The translations under genes and the position numbers were made by a program. A stretch of 64,000 bases of DNA. Source: Shewanella japonica. Lineage in GTDB: Bacteria; Pseudomonadota; Gammaproteobacteria; Enterobacterales; Shewanellaceae. Every line of letters starts with the position of its first letter. Position 1 is the first letter of the stretch. Location: NCBI RefSeq assembly GCF_002075795.1, contig NZ_CP020472.1:3393001-3457000 (forward strand), given 5' to 3'. Below, piece after piece: positions 28,118-39,378 of the stretch. Under the pieces are notes generated by a model, which was not told the DNA's origin, did no database searches, and saw only the letters and a program-made list of their open reading frames with translations.

Positions 28118-29572
28118 TTAAGGACGGTAAACCTTAACGTTAGTGTAGCCTTGCTCAGTTAAATACAGAGCTTGTAATTTACTCATCACACCACGATCGC
28201 AATACAATAGGTAAGTTTTTTCTTTACTTAAGTCTGCAAATTGAGTGGCTAGTTTGAAGAAAGGGATCTTCAATATTTCTGTATCAGCTATTTTTAGCGG
28301 ATTTTGCTCTTCTTCATCTTGAGCACGAATATCAATAACTACTTCGTCATTATCGATTGCAGCGACTGTTTCAGTTTCACTTACCGTTGTTTCGACCTTT
28401 TCTGCAATTTGCTTGATATCAATCACGACAGCGTCATTAACGACTCTATCGACAAGATCTTCTGAAAACTTCAATTCTTCAGCTTCAATTTTAGATAAAA
28501 TGGCTTTCACTGTTGGTTTCTGTGAAATCACACCACAATATTCAGGAATAGCTTTAGCAAAATCTTCTGTGCCAATTTTACGGCTTTCATTAATGATATC
28601 TTGCTTATCCATGGTGATCAGTGGACGCAGAATCAATAAATCGGTGCAACGGTCGATTACATTGAGGTTAGTCAAGGTTTGACTTGAAACTTGACCGAGA
28701 CTTTCACCTGTAACTAGTGCTTGAATACCGTATTTCTCGGCAATTTTAGTGGCCGCACGCATCATCACACGCTTTAAAATAACGCCCATTTGACCATTGT
28801 CGATTTTCTCAAGGATCTCTTCTACAACTGGCTCAAAAGGCACTGTGATAAAACGAACTTTATGAGATTCTCCATACTTTTGCCATAAGTGGTAAGCAAC
28901 TTGTTTAACGCCAATCTCATGTTGAGCGCCACCTAAGTTAAAGAAACAGTAATGTGTACGTGCGCCCTTTTTGATAAACTGATAGCTAGAAACACCAGAA
29001 TCAAAACCACCCGAAATAAGTGATAACACATCTTCTTGAGTCGCCATAGGGAAGCCACCTAGACCTTCAATACGACGTACAACCATGTATAGCTTTTCAT
29101 GATCAATCTCAAGATTCACTGTCATATCAGGATTTTTTAACTTCACGCCAACAGCGTCAGTGTGCTGGTTTAAACCACCACCGACATAACGTTCGACTTC
29201 AATTGAATTGAAATCATGTTTACCTGTTCGCTTAACACGAACACAGAAGGTTTTACCTGCTAGTTCATCTTTATATACAGGCAAAACTTGCTGGTAAATG
29301 TCATCAATTGACTCAAATGAGTATTCATCAACTTGAATCACATGAGCAATACCAGGGATACATTTTAATCTAGCTGAAATCGCATCAATTCTTGCTTGTT
29401 CATCGCTCGCTACGTGGATCATGATACGATCCCATTGGCGTTGCACTTTTACATCGTCATCAACTTTTTTAAGTACATTGCGAATGTTTGTTTCAAGGAT
29501 TTTAGTAAAACGCATTCTCACCGTTTTACTTTTCATCATGATTTCTGGGTATAGCTTTACGATAAACTTCAT
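28118..29572 (-). CDS. thiI: tRNA 4-thiouridine synthase / sulfurtransferase ThiI
   Basis: A 484-residue enzyme that adds sulfur to U8 of tRNA and supplies sulfur for the thiamine thiazole. N-terminal ferredoxin-like and THUMP domains (about 1-165), the PP-loop ATPase [10 protein letters not shown] near residue 185, the catalytic Cys in [11 protein letters not shown], and a C-terminal rhodanese domain with the persulfide Cys in [10 protein letters not shown]. The presence of the rhodanese extension and the total length match E. coli ThiI (482). Single gene on the minus strand. Confidence 0.96.
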   Translation of the reverse strand: MKFIVKLYPEIMMKSKTVRMRFTKILETNIRNVLKKVDDDVKVQRQWDRIMIHVASDEQARIDAISARLKCIPGIAHVIQVDEYSFESIDDIYQQVLPVYKDELAGKTFCVRVKRTGKHDFNSIEVERYVGGGLNQHTDAVGVKLKNPDMTVNLEIDHEKLYMVVRRIEGLGGFPMATQEDVLSLISGGFDSGVSSYQFIKKGARTHYCFFNLGGAQHEIGVKQVAYHLWQKYGESHKVRFITVPFEPVVEEILEKIDNGQMGVILKRVMMRAATKIAEKYGIQALVTGESLGQVSSQTLTNLNVIDRCTDLLILRPLITMDKQDIINESRKIGTEDFAKAIPEYCGVISQKPTVKAILSKIEAEELKFSEDLVDRVVNDAVVIDIKQIAEKVETTVSETETVAAIDNDEVVIDIRAQDEEEQNPLKIADTEILKIPFFKLATQFADLSKEKTYLLYCDRGVMSKLQALYLTEQGYTNVKVYRP

Positions 29573-29997
29573 TGGATTTCCGCGGGCTTCTGTTTCGGTA
29601 TTACCTTACTAGCAAACTAAACCAATGATATAAAACAAAAATATATCAAAATTTAATATGTAAAAAGGCTTAAAAATGATGGCTAGAAAAGCAACCAGCC
29701 ATTAAAGGCGGGATTATAACAAAAATTGTCTATTTACCAAACACAATAAATCACCAGATTTGAGCGCAGGCTTATTGATTTATCAGGCTTCAGGCCAATA
29801 AAAAAACCGCAGTAATAACAGAATTAATCTGATACTAAAACGGCTTGATAACTCACCATAAAAACAATAATCAAAACAACAAACTTAACAAAAACGCCAC
29901 TGATGATAATCCAACCATAGGTTATTATTAAGCCACTGTATGTCGCTAAAAACTATGATTCAAAAAACTATGGTACAAAAAACCTATGGCGCAAAAT
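29573..29997. other. 425-bp intergenic region between pomB and thiI
   Basis: AT-rich, no ORF of note. It holds the thiI promoter region and, at its right end, a small tandem repeat next to the pomB stop codon (listed separately). No terminator with a clear T-run was found for pomB. Confidence 0.4.
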
Positions 29998-30010
29998 CTA
30001 TGGCGACATA
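29939..30010. repeat. Four degenerate ~15-bp tandem repeats enclosed by an 8-bp inverted repeat, overlapping the pomB stop
   Basis: Units of the form A5-6 C(C)TATG(G) plus 4-5 bases recur between 29947 and 30006, the last one containing the pomB stop. The outer TATGTCGC (29939-29946) and GCGACATA (30003-30010) are exact reverse complements. On the minus strand each unit repeats CCATAG or CATAG, the bases that end pomB. Confidence 0.65.
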
Positions 30011-30930
30011 ACCTCAATTTCATCTGACTCTTTAGCTTTACCTTGCTCAATGGCAATTTCCACTCGACGATTACGACTGCGATTTTGGTTAGAGTCATTG
30101 GGTACTAACGGGGCATTTGATGCCATACCAACCACTTGCATTCTCGCTTCATCAAACCCTTTCACTTTTGCTAGCTCATGGGCGACAGCAACAGCACGTT
30201 TACTAGACAAGTCCCAGTTAGAGCTATAAAGCTCATTACTAATATGCATTCCGTCTGTATGCCCCGAAACCGTGACAATACCAGGGACATCTTTTAATAA
30301 CTCACCAATTGAACGAACCACAGGCTTAAAACGAGGTTGTAGAAAACCAGATCCCGAAGCAAAGGAGCCTTTTTCACGAATTCGAATAATAATTTGCTGA
30401 CCTAATGATTCAATTTCTATGGCACCATCAACAATCTCTTCATTGAGTTTTTCAGCCATTTTCTTAACTTGATCGTTAATATTCTCTTGTTCTGATGAAG
30501 CTTGAGATTGCTGAGCTTGAGCTTGTTGCTGCGCAGTAGCAGAAGAATTGCCGCCTCGGTTTTCACCTTGTTGCTTTTGAACGCCGCCAGCACTGGCATC
30601 TTCACCTGCTTGATACTCAATCGTTTGTTGAGTCATCTCGTTGGTTTGCTGGTTAATAATTTCAATCGGGGTAGGATCGGGCTTGCCTGGGCGAAACTCC
30701 AGCGCAATCACAGAGGTACCTTTGGGAATATCTTTCACTTCGACTTTATTTTGCACCCCGAAGGCGTATTTCATTGAACCGGCAATTTGCTTGAACTTCA
30801 TCACATCCATTTCGGAAAAAGCCAATAACAGTACAAAGAAACACATTAGCAGCGACATTAAATCAGCAAATGTCGCTAGCCATAAAGGGGCGCCAGGTGG
30901 CGGACAATTACACTTGGCTTTTTTGGCCAT
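29998..30930 (-). CDS. pomB: Flagellar stator protein PomB (MotB family)
   Basis: 310 residues. A single N-terminal membrane helix contains the ion-binding Asp23 (FADLMSLLMCFFVLLLAF), followed by a long Gln/Ser-rich periplasmic linker (about 100-165) and an OmpA-like peptidoglycan-binding domain (VSGHTDGMHISNELYSSNWDLS; NRSRNRRVEI). The residue context of the membrane helix is of the sodium-driven PomB type; this is inferred from similarity, not proved. Three bases separate it from pomA. Confidence 0.92.
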   Translation of the reverse strand: MAKKAKCNCPPPGAPLWLATFADLMSLLMCFFVLLLAFSEMDVMKFKQIAGSMKYAFGVQNKVEVKDIPKGTSVIALEFRPGKPDPTPIEIINQQTNEMTQQTIEYQAGEDASAGGVQKQQGENRGGNSSATAQQQAQAQQSQASSEQENINDQVKKMAEKLNEEIVDGAIEIESLGQQIIIRIREKGSFASGSGFLQPRFKPVVRSIGELLKDVPGIVTVSGHTDGMHISNELYSSNWDLSSKRAVAVAHELAKVKGFDEARMQVVGMASNAPLVPNDSNQNRSRNRRVEIAIEQGKAKESDEIEVMSP

Positions 30931-30933
30931 GAG

Positions 30934-31701
30934 TTACTCTCCGTCCGTGGTATCGATTTGACGTTGTTTTTCAGCTAAGTAGTTTTTCAAAAATCCTTCA
31001 ATTACACGTGGATTCTGACCATCTTGAATCGCTAATACAGCATCCATGATTAAATTACGATTGAGGAGTTCTTCACTCATTCTTAACTGCAATTTATCCG
31101 CGATTGGAATAGCAATCATGTTGGCAATGATTGCACCGTAAAGTGTGGTTAATAATGCCACAGCCATCGATGGTCCAATAGATTTCGGGTCATCCATATT
31201 TGATAACATGGCAACCAAACCAATCAAGGTACCGATCATCCCCATTGCAGGTGCTACATCACCTAAAGATTTAAAAATGCCGATACCGGTTTTATGACGT
31301 TCTTCGGTCAAGGCTATGTCTTTTTCTAAGGCTTCTCGTACGACATCGCCATCGTGACCATCAACCAGCATATCAACTGCTTTTTGCATAAAACTGTTGG
31401 TGATTTGCGCTTCTTCTAAAGCTAAGAAACCACCTTTACGAGCGGCATCTGCCATATTGACTGATTGCTCGATGAGATCTTCTGGCTTGTCAATTTTGAA
31501 CATAAAAGCTTTAGCACCAATTTTAACAGCGCCAAGAAACTGCTTTAAATTGTACTTCATCATGACCACAAACAATGAACCGATAAATACGATCATAATC
31601 GACGGCACATCAACAAAGATGGAAATACCACCACTGCTGACCATTGACCCAATAATAAATGCAAATGCGCCTATCAAACCGATTAGGGTTGCTAAATCCA
31701 C
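30934..31701 (-). CDS. pomA: Flagellar stator protein PomA (MotA family)
   Basis: 255 residues, four membrane helices. The conserved GDVAPAMGMIGTLIGLVAML segment (third helix) and the loop charges used for torque (between helices 2 and 3) are present. With PomB it forms the ion channel that drives the polar flagellum. Start GTG with AAGGAG five bases upstream. It is the first gene of pomAB and divergent from xseB. Confidence 0.92.
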   Translation of the reverse strand: MDLATLIGLIGAFAFIIGSMVSSGGISIFVDVPSIMIVFIGSLFVVMMKYNLKQFLGAVKIGAKAFMFKIDKPEDLIEQSVNMADAARKGGFLALEEAQITNSFMQKAVDMLVDGHDGDVVREALEKDIALTEERHKTGIGIFKSLGDVAPAMGMIGTLIGLVAMLSNMDDPKSIGPSMAVALLTTLYGAIIANMIAIPIADKLQLRMSEELLNRNLIMDAVLAIQDGQNPRVIEGFLKNYLAEKQRQIDTTDGE

Positions 31702-32116
31702 AATGTCTCCTTGATTGCAGTCTTAAAATGCTGCCTTAGCTGATAAATCACTACCAACGCAGCACTTATCTTTTCAGTATCAATGTAACACCCTGTGCAA
31801 CAGGGATAATAGTTCAAATATCAAAAAACACTGAAAAAACAGCATTCGATTATAAAATAACGGCCAGTGCTAAAAAATTCATCAATTATTAGGTCACTAT
31901 TTACGAGTGGGCCATCAATTAAATGAATGCGAATGAAGGAAACTGGCTTTCGTTATAGTTATCGGTCAAACTTAGCCCAAGTTTAGAGATTTTTTACTAA
32001 TTTGTATAAATTTTCAGTCTTAAAGCGTGCTATTGAGCAAATAAACAACGACTGAATTTGACCCTTAGGTCGCCCTGATATACCTTGTCATCCGCAAATC
32101 AGAAGGAATCATAATT
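31702..32116. other. 415-bp divergent region between pomA and xseB
   Basis: It contains CCCTGTGCAACAGGG (31791-31805), a 6-bp perfect palindrome about 90 bases upstream of pomA, which may be an operator. No sigma-28 consensus was found upstream of pomA. The remainder is AT-rich without ORFs. Confidence 0.4.
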
Positions 32117-32353
32117 GTGGCTAAAAAACCTGAGAATCTAAGTTTTGAAGAATCGTTATCGGAGCTTGAAAACATCGTTGCAGATCTTGAGCAAGGTGAA
32201 GTCACACTAGACAATGCCCTCAAACAATTCGAGCGCGGAATTAAGCTTGTACGTCAAAGCCAATCTAAGCTTGAACAAGCCCAACAAAAAGTATCTATCC
32301 TACTTGATGAAGATGATACGAATCTGACCCCATTTACCGTTGAAGGCGAATAA
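32117..32353 (+). CDS. xseB: Exodeoxyribonuclease VII small subunit XseB
   Basis: 78 residues matching XseB throughout: LSFEESLSELENIVADLEQGEVTLDNALKQFERG. Together with XseA it makes the single-strand exonuclease VII. GTG start with GAAGGA upstream. First gene of xseB-ispA-dxs; two bases separate its stop from the ispA start. Confidence 0.95.
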   Translation: MAKKPENLSFEESLSELENIVADLEQGEVTLDNALKQFERGIKLVRQSQSKLEQAQQKVSILLDEDDTNLTPFTVEGE

Positions 32354-32355
32354 GC

Positions 32356-33237
32356 GTGTTAGACCAAGCTATTGAAAAATATCAACAACGTGTCAATCGA
32401 GTTCTTGAAGCAAAACTAAATGAACTTGATGACAATGCTCCCCAATTAAAAGCTGCGATGATTCATGGTGCTTTACTTGGCGGCAAGCGTATTCGTCCAT
32501 TTATGGTATACAGTATCGGTGAAATGCTTGGTGCTGATAGTCGCATACTCGATAATGCCGCAGCGGCCATTGAGTGCGTCCATGCTTACTCATTAATCCA
32601 TGACGATTTACCCGCTATGGATGATGATGCGCTTCGCCGTGGCCAACCAACGGTACATATTGCTTTTGATGAAGCGACAGCGATATTAGCAGGTGATGCA
32701 CTACAAACACTGGCATTTGAGCTCATTTGTCAGCCAGTCGAAGGGATCAATCCACAGCAACAATTGGCAATGGTAACGGCACTAGCTAAAGCCTCAGGCT
32801 ATAGTGGTATGTGTGGCGGACAAGCAATTGATCTGAGTTCGACAGATAAACGTATTAATATTGAACAGCTGACCCAATTACATAACAAAAAAACTGGTGC
32901 GTTAATAAGTTGCGCCGCAGAATTAGCGTTAATTGCCGCTAATGCCTCTGACACAGAGCAGCAAATCATCAGAGAATTCGCCGAAAATATTGGTTTAGCT
33001 TTTCAAGTTCAAGATGACATTTTAGATATCACTGCCAGCACCGAAGAGCTTGGTAAACCACAAGGCAGTGACGAAGAAGCCAACAAAAGCACTTTCCCCA
33101 GCTTACTTGGACTTGACGGTGCTAATGAATGCGCCGAAAAACTAATTAACGATGCACTTTCAGCGCTGGCTAAATTGACCTACAATAGCCAGTTAATTGC
33201 AGACTTCGCCCGCTATATCATTGCGCGAAGATTATAA
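32356..33237 (+). CDS. ispA: Farnesyl diphosphate synthase (geranyltranstransferase) IspA
   Basis: A 293-residue prenyl synthase that condenses IPP with DMAPP and GPP to farnesyl diphosphate. The first Asp-rich motif is DDLPAMDD (near residue 83) and the second is DDILD (near 223); GGKRIRPF binds IPP. GTG start. Coupled to xseB and followed 20 bases later by dxs, which supplies the same pathway. Confidence 0.95.
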   Translation: MLDQAIEKYQQRVNRVLEAKLNELDDNAPQLKAAMIHGALLGGKRIRPFMVYSIGEMLGADSRILDNAAAAIECVHAYSLIHDDLPAMDDDALRRGQPTVHIAFDEATAILAGDALQTLAFELICQPVEGINPQQQLAMVTALAKASGYSGMCGGQAIDLSSTDKRINIEQLTQLHNKKTGALISCAAELALIAANASDTEQQIIREFAENIGLAFQVQDDILDITASTEELGKPQGSDEEANKSTFPSLLGLDGANECAEKLINDALSALAKLTYNSQLIADFARYIIARRL

Positions 33238-33257
33238 AAGAGACAGTTTATCTCATT

Positions 33258-35123
33258 ATGAGTTTCGATAATTCTCAATTTCCAGTGTTAGCACAAGCTA
33301 ATACGCCTGAAGATTTAAAAAAGCTACCGCAAGGTATGCTGCCACAGCTGTCTGATGAGTTAAGACAATTCTTACTAAAATCAGTAAGTAATTCCAGTGG
33401 CCATTTTGCATCAGGCTTAGGCACAGTCGAATTGACCGTGGCGCTTCATTACGTCTATAACACGCCATTCGATCGTTTAGTTTGGGACGTTGGTCATCAA
33501 GCTTACCCGCACAAAATTTTAACCGGTCGTCGTGAACAAATGCATACTATTCGTCAAAAGAATGGTTTGCACCCGTTCCCATGGCGTGAAGAAAGTGAAT
33601 ACGATACGTTCAGTGTTGGTCACTCTGGCACGTCAGTTAGCGCTGCTTTAGCGATGGCAGTTGCAGCTGAAAAAGAACAAAAAGATCGTAAAGTTGTTGC
33701 CGTTATTGGTGATGGTGCTATGACAGGCGGCATGGTGTTTGAAGCCATGAACCACGCCGGTGATTTACACAATGACATGTTAGTTGTGCTAAATGACAAC
33801 GAGATGTCAATTTCTGAAAACGTCGGAGCACTCAACAACCACCTAGCACAATTAATGTCGGGCCGCTTTTACACCACGATCCGTGAAGGCAGTAAAAAAG
33901 TCCTCAAAGGTATGCCAGTCATTAAAGAAATGGCAAAGCGCACCGAAGAGCATCTTAAAGGCATGGTTGTGCCTGGAACACTATTCGAAGAACTTGGATT
34001 CAACTACATCGGCCCTATCGATGGTCATGATGTAGATTCGTTAGTCGAAACATTGCGCAATATGCGTGACCTTAAAGGTCCACAAATTCTTCATATCATG
34101 ACCAAGAAAGGTCGTGGTTATGAACCTGCAGAAAAAGATCCTATCGGCTGGCATGCGGTCCCTAAATTTGATCACACTCAATTTAGAAAGCCTAAAGCGA
34201 AACCAAGCTCACCAACCTTCTCGCAAGTGTTTGGTAAATGGTTATGCGATGTTGCCAAAGAAGATGAGAAGCTTTTAGCGATTACGCCTGCAATGCGTGA
34301 AGGTTCAGGAATGGTTGAGTTTTCGCAAAAATTCCCTAAACAGTACTTTGATGCCGCCATTGCAGAACAACATGCTGTCACCCTCGGGGCTGGTTTTGCG
34401 TGTGAAGGGTTCAATGCGGTTGTGGCAATTTACTCAACCTTCTTACAACGTGGCTACGATCAAATCATTCATGACGTCGCCTTACAAAAACTGCCAGTAC
34501 TATTTGCCATAGACCGCGGTGGTATTGTGGGTGCCGATGGTCCTACACACCAAGGTGCATTTGACTTAAGTTTTTTACGTTGCGTACCTAATATGGTCAT
34601 AATGGCACCATCTGACGAAGATGAGTGCCGCCAAATGCTTTATACAGGTTATTGCTATAAAGACGGTCCTACCGCGGTTCGATACCCTCGTGGGAGTGCT
34701 ACTGGCATTGAGCAAACTGAAGTTATGACTGCTCTGCCAATTGGTAAAGGCTTGATAAAACGTCAAGGCAAACGAATTGCCATTGTTAATTTTGGTACGA
34801 CATTGGCCGCAGGTTTAGAAGCTGGCGAAGCACTTGACGCTACCGTTGCTGATATGCGCTTTGTTAAGCCACTCGATGAAGCTTTACTGGCTGAATTGGC
34901 CACTAGCCATGATGTGATCGTGACATTAGAAGAAAACGCCATTATGGGCGGTGCTGGTAGCGGTGTTATTGAAGCGTTGCAAAAAATGAAAATCATTAAG
35001 CCTGTTTTACAAATTGGTTTACCTGATGAATTCATTAAGCACGGCGCACCCGATGAGATAATTAAAGAATTAAAACTCGATGGTGAAGGTGTACTCGCTC
35101 AAATCAATGCCTATTTAGATTAA
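33258..35123 (+). CDS. dxs: 1-deoxy-D-xylulose-5-phosphate synthase Dxs
   Basis: A 621-residue thiamine diphosphate enzyme, the first step of the MEP isoprenoid pathway. The N-terminal domain has the ThDP motif [18 protein letters not shown] with metal-binding Asp and Asn (LNDNEMSIS); the middle domain has [16 protein letters not shown]; the C-terminal transketolase domain ends with [16 protein letters not shown]. Length as in E. coli Dxs (620). Last gene of the operon, with a strong terminator after it. Confidence 0.97.
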   Translation: MSFDNSQFPVLAQANTPEDLKKLPQGMLPQLSDELRQFLLKSVSNSSGHFASGLGTVELTVALHYVYNTPFDRLVWDVGHQAYPHKILTGRREQMHTIRQKNGLHPFPWREESEYDTFSVGHSGTSVSAALAMAVAAEKEQKDRKVVAVIGDGAMTGGMVFEAMNHAGDLHNDMLVVLNDNEMSISENVGALNNHLAQLMSGRFYTTIREGSKKVLKGMPVIKEMAKRTEEHLKGMVVPGTLFEELGFNYIGPIDGHDVDSLVETLRNMRDLKGPQILHIMTKKGRGYEPAEKDPIGWHAVPKFDHTQFRKPKAKPSSPTFSQVFGKWLCDVAKEDEKLLAITPAMREGSGMVEFSQKFPKQYFDAAIAEQHAVTLGAGFACEGFNAVVAIYSTFLQRGYDQIIHDVALQKLPVLFAIDRGGIVGADGPTHQGAFDLSFLRCVPNMVIMAPSDEDECRQMLYTGYCYKDGPTAVRYPRGSATGIEQTEVMTALPIGKGLIKRQGKRIAIVNFGTTLAAGLEAGEALDATVADMRFVKPLDEALLAELATSHDVIVTLEENAIMGGAGSGVIEALQKMKIIKPVLQIGLPDEFIKHGAPDEIIKELKLDGEGVLAQINAYLD

Positions 35124-35199
35124 CTTACTCCTTGTTTGATTGCCTCGTCTGTTAAACGGTTGAAGCGAGTATTTGCTTTAAATGGCGATAAAGAGACAT

Positions 35200-35235
35200 A
35201 AAAAAAAAGGACTGCAATTGCAGTCCTTTTTTTTT
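35200..35235. terminator. Bidirectional terminator between dxs and grpE
   Basis: A 36-base perfect palindrome: nine A, GGACTGCA, TGCAGTCC, nine T. It ends the dxs operon on the plus strand and grpE on the minus strand. Confidence 0.9.
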
Positions 35236-35326
35236 GATACTTAATCGCTGTTTTAATGCTTGAATAGTCTCTTCGTGTGAGCCTATTCGTTTGAATATCT
35301 GCGCTTGAGTATCTGCACTTAAGTAT

Positions 35327-35944
35327 CTATGCTTGAGTATCTACGCTTGGGCCACCTTGAGAAACCATAACCATAGCTGGACGGAGTAAGCGTGAATTTA
35401 AGGTATAACCCTTCTGCATAACCAACATGACAGTGTCTTTTGGATATTCTGCGCTAGGTTGCATACCAATTGCTTGGTGATGTTCAGGGTTAAATGCTTC
35501 GCCGATTGGGTTAACTTGTACCACTCCGAATTTCTCTACTGAACCTAAGAAACCTTTCATGGTTAATTCAACACCTTCAACGATAGCTTTAGTCGCTTCA
35601 TCTTCAGGATTAACACCTGTTAACGCACGCTCCATGTTGTCCAACACAGGTAGCAGTTCGTTTACAAACTTCTCTAAAGCGAATGCACGTGCTTTTTCAA
35701 CATCTTTAGCCGCGCGAGTACGGATATTTGCTGTTTCTGCTGCAGCACGAATTTCTACATCTTTACGTTCAGCTAATGCTGCTTCAGATGCCGCAAGTTG
35801 TTGTTCTAACTCTTCAATTCTAAGGTTAGCTTGAGTTAGCTCATCAACTTCTTGTGTTGCTTCAGTTTCAACTTCTGTTTCGATTTCAGTGGTTTCAGCT
35901 GCATCAATAACGTCTTGATCTGCTTTATTTGACTCGTTGCTCAT
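35327..35944 (-). CDS. grpE: Nucleotide exchange factor GrpE
   Basis: 205 residues. An acidic disordered N-terminus (Glu/Thr-rich, to about 45) precedes a long coiled coil ([20 protein letters not shown]...), then the beta-wing domain with [15 protein letters not shown] and [21 protein letters not shown]. It releases ADP from DnaK. The ATG at 35944 (GGAG five bases before) is chosen; a longer start at 35989 is unlikely. dnaKJ is not in the window. Divergent from nadK across about 100 bases. Confidence 0.95.
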   Translation of the reverse strand: MSNESNKADQDVIDAAETTEIETEVETEATQEVDELTQANLRIEELEQQLAASEAALAERKDVEIRAAAETANIRTRAAKDVEKARAFALEKFVNELLPVLDNMERALTGVNPEDEATKAIVEGVELTMKGFLGSVEKFGVVQVNPIGEAFNPEHHQAIGMQPSAEYPKDTVMLVMQKGYTLNSRLLRPAMVMVSQGGPSVDTQA

Positions 35945-36042
35945 TTTCACTCCAGCTAAAAATGCTTTGTTTCTGATTACTATGGGCATATTATGGGGAT
36001 CAATTTCTTTGTTTCAAGCCTTTGAGCAAATCAAATACTAAT

Positions 36043-36921
36043 ATGACCAAAAAGTTCCAAACAATTGGCCTAATCGGCAAACCACACCACAAGGGTACAA
36101 ACCTCACTTTGAAGCGTTTGCATCACTGGTTGTCGATGCAAGGTTTCGATATTTTAGCCGAAGAACGTGTCGCCTCAGAACTGAAAGTCGACATTGAATC
36201 GGTTGATTTAACAGAATTAGGTGAGCGTTGCGATTTAGCCATTGTGGTAGGCGGCGACGGAAATATGCTTGGAGCTGCCAGAGTATTAGCTAGGTTTGAT
36301 ATTGCAGTGATTGGTGTAAACCGTGGCAACTTAGGTTTTTTAACTGATTTACCTCCAGATAACTTCGAAGCGTCGTTGTCGAAGGTGTTAGACGGACAAT
36401 ATGACACTGAGTACCGTTTTTTGCTTGAGGCAGAAGTCCATCGCCATGGCATGCTCAAATCAAGTAATACCGCTGTCAATGAGGCCGTACTGCATCCAGG
36501 TAAAGTGGCGCACATGATCCAGTTTGAGGTCTATATTGATGATCAATTCATGTATAGTCAGCGGGCTGACGGCATGATTGTCTCAACGCCTACAGGCTCG
36601 ACCGCGTACTCATTATCTGCTGGCGGCTCAATTCTCACCCCTAACCTGCAAGCATTAATTTTAGTGCCAATGTTTCCACACACCTTATCTTGTCGCCCTA
36701 TTGTTGTGGATGCAAGCAGTACAATTAAGTTAGTCGTCTCGCCCGATAATGGCGAAAACCTTGAAGTAAGCTGTGATGGGCATGTGCATTTATCTGTACT
36801 GCCTGGTGATGAGATTTTAATAAGCCGCAGTGAAGACAGGCTTAGAATGATTCACCCTAAGGGGCATAATTACTTTAATGTGTTAAGAGCTAAATTGGGC
36901 TGGGGCAGTAAGTTATTTTAA
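36043..36921 (+). CDS. nadK: NAD kinase
   Basis: A 292-residue enzyme that phosphorylates NAD to NADP. It has the [13 protein letters not shown] motif with catalytic Asp, [11 protein letters not shown], the NE...LHPGKVAHM segment, [16 protein letters not shown], and CDGHV near the C-terminus. The ATG at 36043 is chosen; the TTG at 36022 would add seven residues without similarity. No good ribosome binding site is seen for either. Divergent from grpE, an order common in gammaproteobacteria. Confidence 0.94.
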   Translation: MTKKFQTIGLIGKPHHKGTNLTLKRLHHWLSMQGFDILAEERVASELKVDIESVDLTELGERCDLAIVVGGDGNMLGAARVLARFDIAVIGVNRGNLGFLTDLPPDNFEASLSKVLDGQYDTEYRFLLEAEVHRHGMLKSSNTAVNEAVLHPGKVAHMIQFEVYIDDQFMYSQRADGMIVSTPTGSTAYSLSAGGSILTPNLQALILVPMFPHTLSCRPIVVDASSTIKLVVSPDNGENLEVSCDGHVHLSVLPGDEILISRSEDRLRMIHPKGHNYFNVLRAKLGWGSKLF

Positions 36922-36979
36922 GGTGCTGAAATATTGATGCGCGCAGAAGGCGCATCAATATTCCCCTGTGTTAACTGAT

Positions 36980-38050
36980 TTAATTTGCTGTTAAGCAAGC
37001 GAGCAATTGCTCGGTAAGGGTTGTTTCATTTAGTGCAGGTAGCGAAATTATCTCGATGCGAGAATCCATCGCATCATCCAGTTCCATCACTGATAATTTG
37101 CCATCAGACATATTAAAACCCGCAATCCCTTCTTCAGTGATCATCACAGCCTTAATACGTACCACATTATGTGCAATTAATTGATTAATGAAACTAATAA
37201 GCTTATCAAATTCAAAGCATAAACTAGGATCAAAAATCCAACCAATACTAAATGCTCCCTCACCTTGATTAGATTTAACCCAATAACCACCTTGATTAAA
37301 CTCGACAGGCTTTGGTAATGGCTCTGATGAAGAAACAGGCTTAAATATTGAAGCTGAACTTTGTGTTAATGACGTGCTTTTGCCCAAGCTAGTAGATTGC
37401 TTAATTGGTGTTGTCGATTTAGCGCGAGGTAAAAGTGGCTTATCAATCTCATTTAATAACAATTTAATCGCACTTTCAGCATTGGCGCTAATTAGTATCG
37501 ATTCTTGGTTAACTCGGCCAATAAGTGCCGATAAGCTTTCAAACTCTTGTGCTTGATATAAATCAGCTTTACTTGCATAAACAATATCAGCAATGCGTAG
37601 CTGCTGATTAAAATTTTCATTATCACGATAAGCTTCAATGAGCACTTTACGTGCATCAACCACACATACCGTTTGATTGACCGATAGTACTTGGCGGTTA
37701 TATTCGTTGGTTAATACTTTTAAAATCTCAGCTGGATGCCCTAAACCTGTAGGCTCGATAAAAAGTCTGTCAGGTTTGGCTTTTTGAATCAGTTGGTTAA
37801 TAGCAACTTGAGTCGGGATCCCAGCAGCACAGCACAAACAACCACCAGCAACTTCTTTAATCACCACTTGCTCGGATGAGTGAGTGCCAGCCATTAGACT
37901 GGCATCAATACCAATTTCACCAAACTCATTAACTAATATAGCCCATGTTTCATTTTCAGGTTTTAACTTGAGTAAAGACAAAATAAGGCTAGTTTTACCT
38001 GCGCCTAAAAAACCCGTAATTACATTTGTTTTGATAGTCTTGAGGATCAC
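36980..38050 (-). CDS. COG0523 (CobW/G3E) GTPase, putative metallochaperone
   Basis: 356 residues. The P-loop is GFLGAGKTS and the metal-binding motif is GGCLCC (about residue 72), with the switch region IEPTGLGHPAEIL and a nucleotide-specificity motif (SKADL). A Ser/Thr-rich linker near 215-245 leads to a small C-terminal domain. G3E proteins deliver Zn, Ni or cobalamin; I cannot assign the metal. The start is GTG with AAGGA eight bases before. No metalloenzyme or Zur site was recognised beside it. Confidence 0.87.
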   Translation of the reverse strand: MILKTIKTNVITGFLGAGKTSLILSLLKLKPENETWAILVNEFGEIGIDASLMAGTHSSEQVVIKEVAGGCLCCAAGIPTQVAINQLIQKAKPDRLFIEPTGLGHPAEILKVLTNEYNRQVLSVNQTVCVVDARKVLIEAYRDNENFNQQLRIADIVYASKADLYQAQEFESLSALIGRVNQESILISANAESAIKLLLNEIDKPLLPRAKSTTPIKQSTSLGKSTSLTQSSASIFKPVSSSEPLPKPVEFNQGGYWVKSNQGEGAFSIGWIFDPSLCFEFDKLISFINQLIAHNVVRIKAVMITEEGIAGFNMSDGKLSVMELDDAMDSRIEIISLPALNETTLTEQLLACLTAN

Positions 38051-38094
38051 CCAACATTTCCTTGTTCAATTAGTACTTAAAAAAGCCGTAATGA

Positions 38095-39378
38095 TCACTT
38101 AGCTTTTTTAGCATATTTACCTTGTCGACTTGGTTTGGCTTTATCATTGCCACGATGACCATTTGGTCTTTTATGTTTAAAAGATTTCTTTGGCTTAACC
38201 GCTTCAACTTCACGGTATCTGGCTGGTAAAGGAGCGCCAGCTTCATAGCCAGGCTGAACATGGACTTCTATTTGGCATTGAATTAGCGACTCAATATCAC
38301 TTAATAATTCCATTTCATTTTGAGCTACTAACGAAATTGCCTGTCCAGCAAGTCCTGCTCGCCCTGTTCGACCAATACGGTGAACATAATCTTCAGGCTC
38401 AGGCGGTAACTCAAAGTTAATCACCAAAGGTAAAGCCTCAATATCTAGGCCTCGAGCAGCAAGATCGGTAGCAATCATGACACGCAGTTTACCGCTTTTA
38501 AATTCTTCTAACGCTCTATTTCGTGCTCCCTGAGTTTTATCGCCATGAAACACTGCAGCTTTAATACCGTCTAATTTCAACTCTTTAAGAAGGTGTTCCG
38601 CAGTTTCTTTCATACTGGTAAACACCATTACTTGTTGCCAATTATTACGGCCAATCAGTTCTGATAACAACTCTGCTTTACGTCGTTTGTCCACTTGAAA
38701 TACCGATTGAGAAATCGTATCGGCAGTGGCTTGATTTGACACATGCACAAACTCAGGCGACTTAAGCATTTTTGCCGCTAAGCTTTTGACATCTTCTGAA
38801 TAGGTTGCTGAAAACATCATGGTTTGATGTTGACGATTGACTAAACGTTTTACCTTCTCTATGTCTTTGACAAAACCAAGATCAAGCATCCTGTCAGCTT
38901 CATCAATCACTAAATGAGTGACAAAAGATAAATCCAGATCGTACTGGCCAATAATGTCAAATAATCTACCAGGCGTAGCAACGAGAATGTCTACCCCTTT
39001 ATTTAACGCTTTACGTTGGGGGTTAATGCTTGCCCCGCCATATACTGCGACACTCTCAAACGGTAAAAATTGAGCGTAATCAACAATGTTACGCTCAATT
39101 TGGATTGCTAACTCTCGTGTTGGCGTCATAATTAACACACGGAGTCTTTGCCAAGCAGTTTTGGTCTCTTGTTGCTCAATTTGTTGCGACAACAATGATA
39201 ATAATGGCAACGAAAACGCAGCGGTCTTACCTGTACCTGTTTGAGCACTTGCTAAAACATCTTTACCTTCAATCACAAGTGGCATCACAACCTGCTGTAC
39301 TGGCGTCATTTTGTCGTAGCCGCACGCCTTAACCGCATCTAAAATAGGCTGTGAAAAGCCAACAGAATCAAAAGTCAT
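38095..39378 (-). CDS. DEAD-box RNA helicase (RhlE-like)
   Basis: 427 residues with every DEAD-box motif: the Q-motif (GFSQPILDAV, Q in PVQQVV), AQTGTGKTAAF, PTRELAIQ, the Walker B DEAD in VIDEADRMLDLGF, SAT in FSATYS, and helicase motifs V/VI (ATDLAARGLDIE, HRIGRTGRAG). The Lys/Arg-rich tail (380-427) is likely an RNA-binding extension. Start ATG at 39378, because the seven residues before it are not conserved. Between the RhlE and SrmB types, RhlE is preferred from the N-terminus. Confidence 0.93.
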   Translation of the reverse strand: MTFDSVGFSQPILDAVKACGYDKMTPVQQVVMPLVIEGKDVLASAQTGTGKTAAFSLPLLSLLSQQIEQQETKTAWQRLRVLIMTPTRELAIQIERNIVDYAQFLPFESVAVYGGASINPQRKALNKGVDILVATPGRLFDIIGQYDLDLSFVTHLVIDEADRMLDLGFVKDIEKVKRLVNRQHQTMMFSATYSEDVKSLAAKMLKSPEFVHVSNQATADTISQSVFQVDKRRKAELLSELIGRNNWQQVMVFTSMKETAEHLLKELKLDGIKAAVFHGDKTQGARNRALEEFKSGKLRVMIATDLAARGLDIEALPLVINFELPPEPEDYVHRIGRTGRAGLAGQAISLVAQNEMELLSDIESLIQCQIEVHVQPGYEAGAPLPARYREVEAVKPKKSFKHKRPNGHRGNDKAKPSRQGKYAKKAK

